From positions 2,356,001 to 2,420,000 of the forward strand of contig CP046866.1 of assembly GCA_009789175.1 (NCBI GenBank): DNA of 64,000 nt, given 5' to 3'. Within the stretch, counting starts at the first letter, position 1. Each line of letters starts with the position of its first letter. A program made the translations under genes and the position numbers. Of the stretch, positions 62,935 to 64,000 are shown piece after piece. The notes below the pieces were generated by a model. That model searched no databases, had not been told where the DNA came from, and was given only the letters and a program-made list of their open reading frames with translations. Origin of the DNA: Salinibaculum litoreum (GTDB taxonomy: Archaea > Halobacteriota > Halobacteria > Halobacteriales > Haloarculaceae).

Positions 62935-64000
62935 CGGTTCCCTCCGCGAACGGACTCAAGGTCGGCAGTCGTCGGGGCGCTGGTAATGGTCACCGTGTCA
63001 CCGGATACGTGTACCTCGGTCGCCGAACTGAAGGGACTGTCGCCGGCAATCCGCCAGACGCCCTCGCCTTGCGCTGTCCCACCCCAGTGGGCGAGCAAGG
63101 CCTCGTAATTCGCCACGAAGCGCTGGGCTGCTGCCGGCGAATCCCAGGTGAGTCGCCAGACGTAGGCCGTCTCCTTGCCGTCGGTGTAGACGTGGAGCCG
63201 GTCACCGGTCCAGCCCCGGACCGCCGGCAGGTCGTAGTTGAACGGGTCAGTGCTGTTCACGCCGGCCCCCTCCAGATTCAGGAAGGTACGGGCGTCGACG
63301 ACTCCGGTCCGGTTGTAGTCGTCGTACAGCGTGTAGGCGAACATGGCGACCAGCGCTGACTGGCCCATCCGCGCGTAGTCGGCCCGGCCTGCGGGGCGCA
63401 CCCGTTCCCAGTCCGCGCCCGTCCGGTCGGCGAGCCGTACGTCACGCGGTTCGAACGTGCCGTAGCGGTCGGGATAGATAACTGCCGTACTCGAAGACGG
63501 CGGCTGCTCGAAGGCGCCGTTCACGGCCGACCAGTCCTGGCCATCCCGGAGCGCACTGACGAAGCCGGGGCCGTCGCTGTAGGGGAAATACTCCAGCACG
63601 TACAGGCCGAGATGGACCGACGGCGCGTCGCCGCCCGAGGCACCCTGGTCAGACTGTGCTTCGGGGAGACACTCCCACTGCTCACCGCAGCGGTCGAGAT
63701 ACGCGAGTTCGACCGAGCGGGCGTCGCCCTCGATGAGGCCGTTCCGGCCGTTGTAGGCGTCCCGGGTCGAGACGGCCGCGTTCGAGAGGTTGAAATGCTG
63801 GTCTTGCAGTGCGTGGACGAGTTCGTGTGCCAGCGTCCCCTCACCATCGAACTGCGGGTTGTCGGCATCGGAGACGATGACGATATCACCGCGGGCGGGG
63901 CTGTAGAAGCCGCCGATGGTCCGGTTTCGGTTCTGGCCCTGCTCGGCCAGCGAGTCCTCCCCGCCGCCGACGAGAAACAGCGCCTCGAACTTCGCGTTGT
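62931..64000 (-). CDS. Hvo_1808-type paralogue, 5' end outside the window
   Basis: A partial protein of at least 356 residues. It keeps LAHELVHALQDQHF, GDARSVELAYLDRCGEQWEC and VLEYFPYSDGPGFVSAL, parallel to the gene downstream. The C-terminal half has VWRLTWDSPAAAQRFVANYEALL (in part). The signal peptide lies past the window end. The ATGA overlap with 61630-62934 shows a tandem duplication that kept translational coupling. Confidence 0.82.
   Translation of the reverse strand, partial: NAKFEALFLVGGGEDSLAEQGQNRNRTIGGFYSPARGDIVIVSDADNPQFDGEGTLAHELVHALQDQHFNLSNAAVSTRDAYNGRNGLIEGDARSVELAYLDRCGEQWECLPEAQSDQGASGGDAPSVHLGLYVLEYFPYSDGPGFVSALRDGQDWSAVNGAFEQPPSSSTAVIYPDRYGTFEPRDVRLADRTGADWERVRPAGRADYARMGQSALVAMFAYTLYDDYNRTGVVDARTFLNLEGAGVNSTDPFNYDLPAVRGWTGDRLHVYTDGKETAYVWRLTWDSPAAAQRFVANYEALLAHWGGTAQGEGVWRIAGDSPFSSATEVHVSGDTVTITSAPTTADLESVRGGNR

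Overview
The window is a piece of a halophilic archaeal (class Halobacteria) chromosome. The grounds are a GC-rich sequence (apparently in the mid-60s percent), very acidic proteins, leaderless genes with a TATA-like box about 25-28 bases before the start codon, and archaeal versions of core genes: CDP-archaeol synthase, CTP-dependent riboflavin kinase with a fused HTH domain, GatD, archaeal CCA-adding enzyme, a doublet histone and the ubiquitin-like SAMP1. I cannot fix the genus; the gene set would fit the Haloarculaceae or a relative. I see no plasmid, viral or CRISPR region. The window reads as ordinary chromosome with a few accessory scars.

Layout. 1-6540: the end of an alpha/beta hydrolase, a sorted beta-propeller protein, catalase-peroxidase KatG, a membrane protein, an aldo/keto reductase and a CinA-type protein. 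6559-12179: a hypothetical protein, IlvE, the riboflavin pair ribB-rbkR, a DUF502 membrane protein, proline dehydrogenase and CarS. 12253-16290: the tetrapyrrole operon hemC-cobA-hemD followed by a RecJ-like DHH nuclease. 16287-18467: an MDR oxidoreductase, a small membrane protein inside a 648-bp inverted-repeat-bounded segment, and an acyl-CoA thioesterase. 18614-28414: a Zn/Cd-type P-type ATPase, small conserved haloarchaeal proteins, a NifU-like Fe-S protein, a sulfatase-fold enzyme coupled to a flippase-like membrane protein, a ketopantoate reductase and a rubredoxin-like protein. 28530-36000: metX-metY, tRNA-Asn, the CCA-adding enzyme, and a compact histone deacetylase / histone / RPA cluster on the minus strand.

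36111-46783: lipoproteins, DUF7504 proteins, tRNA-Arg with a cluster of copies of its own 3' end, DUF1611, secreted proteins, a Vms1-type peptidyl-tRNA hydrolase and a peroxiredoxin. 46780-55468: GatD, a GNAT acetyltransferase, SAMP1, an iron-type alcohol dehydrogenase, a Cdc48-N/HNH fusion whose stop codon lies in what looks like an IS200/IS605 right end, a ZIP transporter and a micro-ORF operon leading to a ParB-HTH-like protein. 55599-64000: tRNA-Lys with a canonical bulge-helix-bulge intron, surface proteins, a DyP-like plus iron-binding lipoprotein pair, nicotinate phosphoribosyltransferase and two tandem Hvo_1808-type metalloprotease-like lipoproteins, the last cut by the window end.

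Most unusual points: (1) all three tRNA genes are followed by an exact 21-23 bp copy of their own T-arm/acceptor end, 115-143 bp away, with a hairpin in between; (2) the tRNA-Lys(UUU) intron; (3) the Cdc48-N domain fused to an HNH nuclease; (4) the inverted-repeat segment at 17342-17989; (5) the sulfatase-fold enzyme with Thr in place of the formylglycine Cys; (6) a coupled 28-aa / 40-aa micro-ORF pair at 54552-54757.
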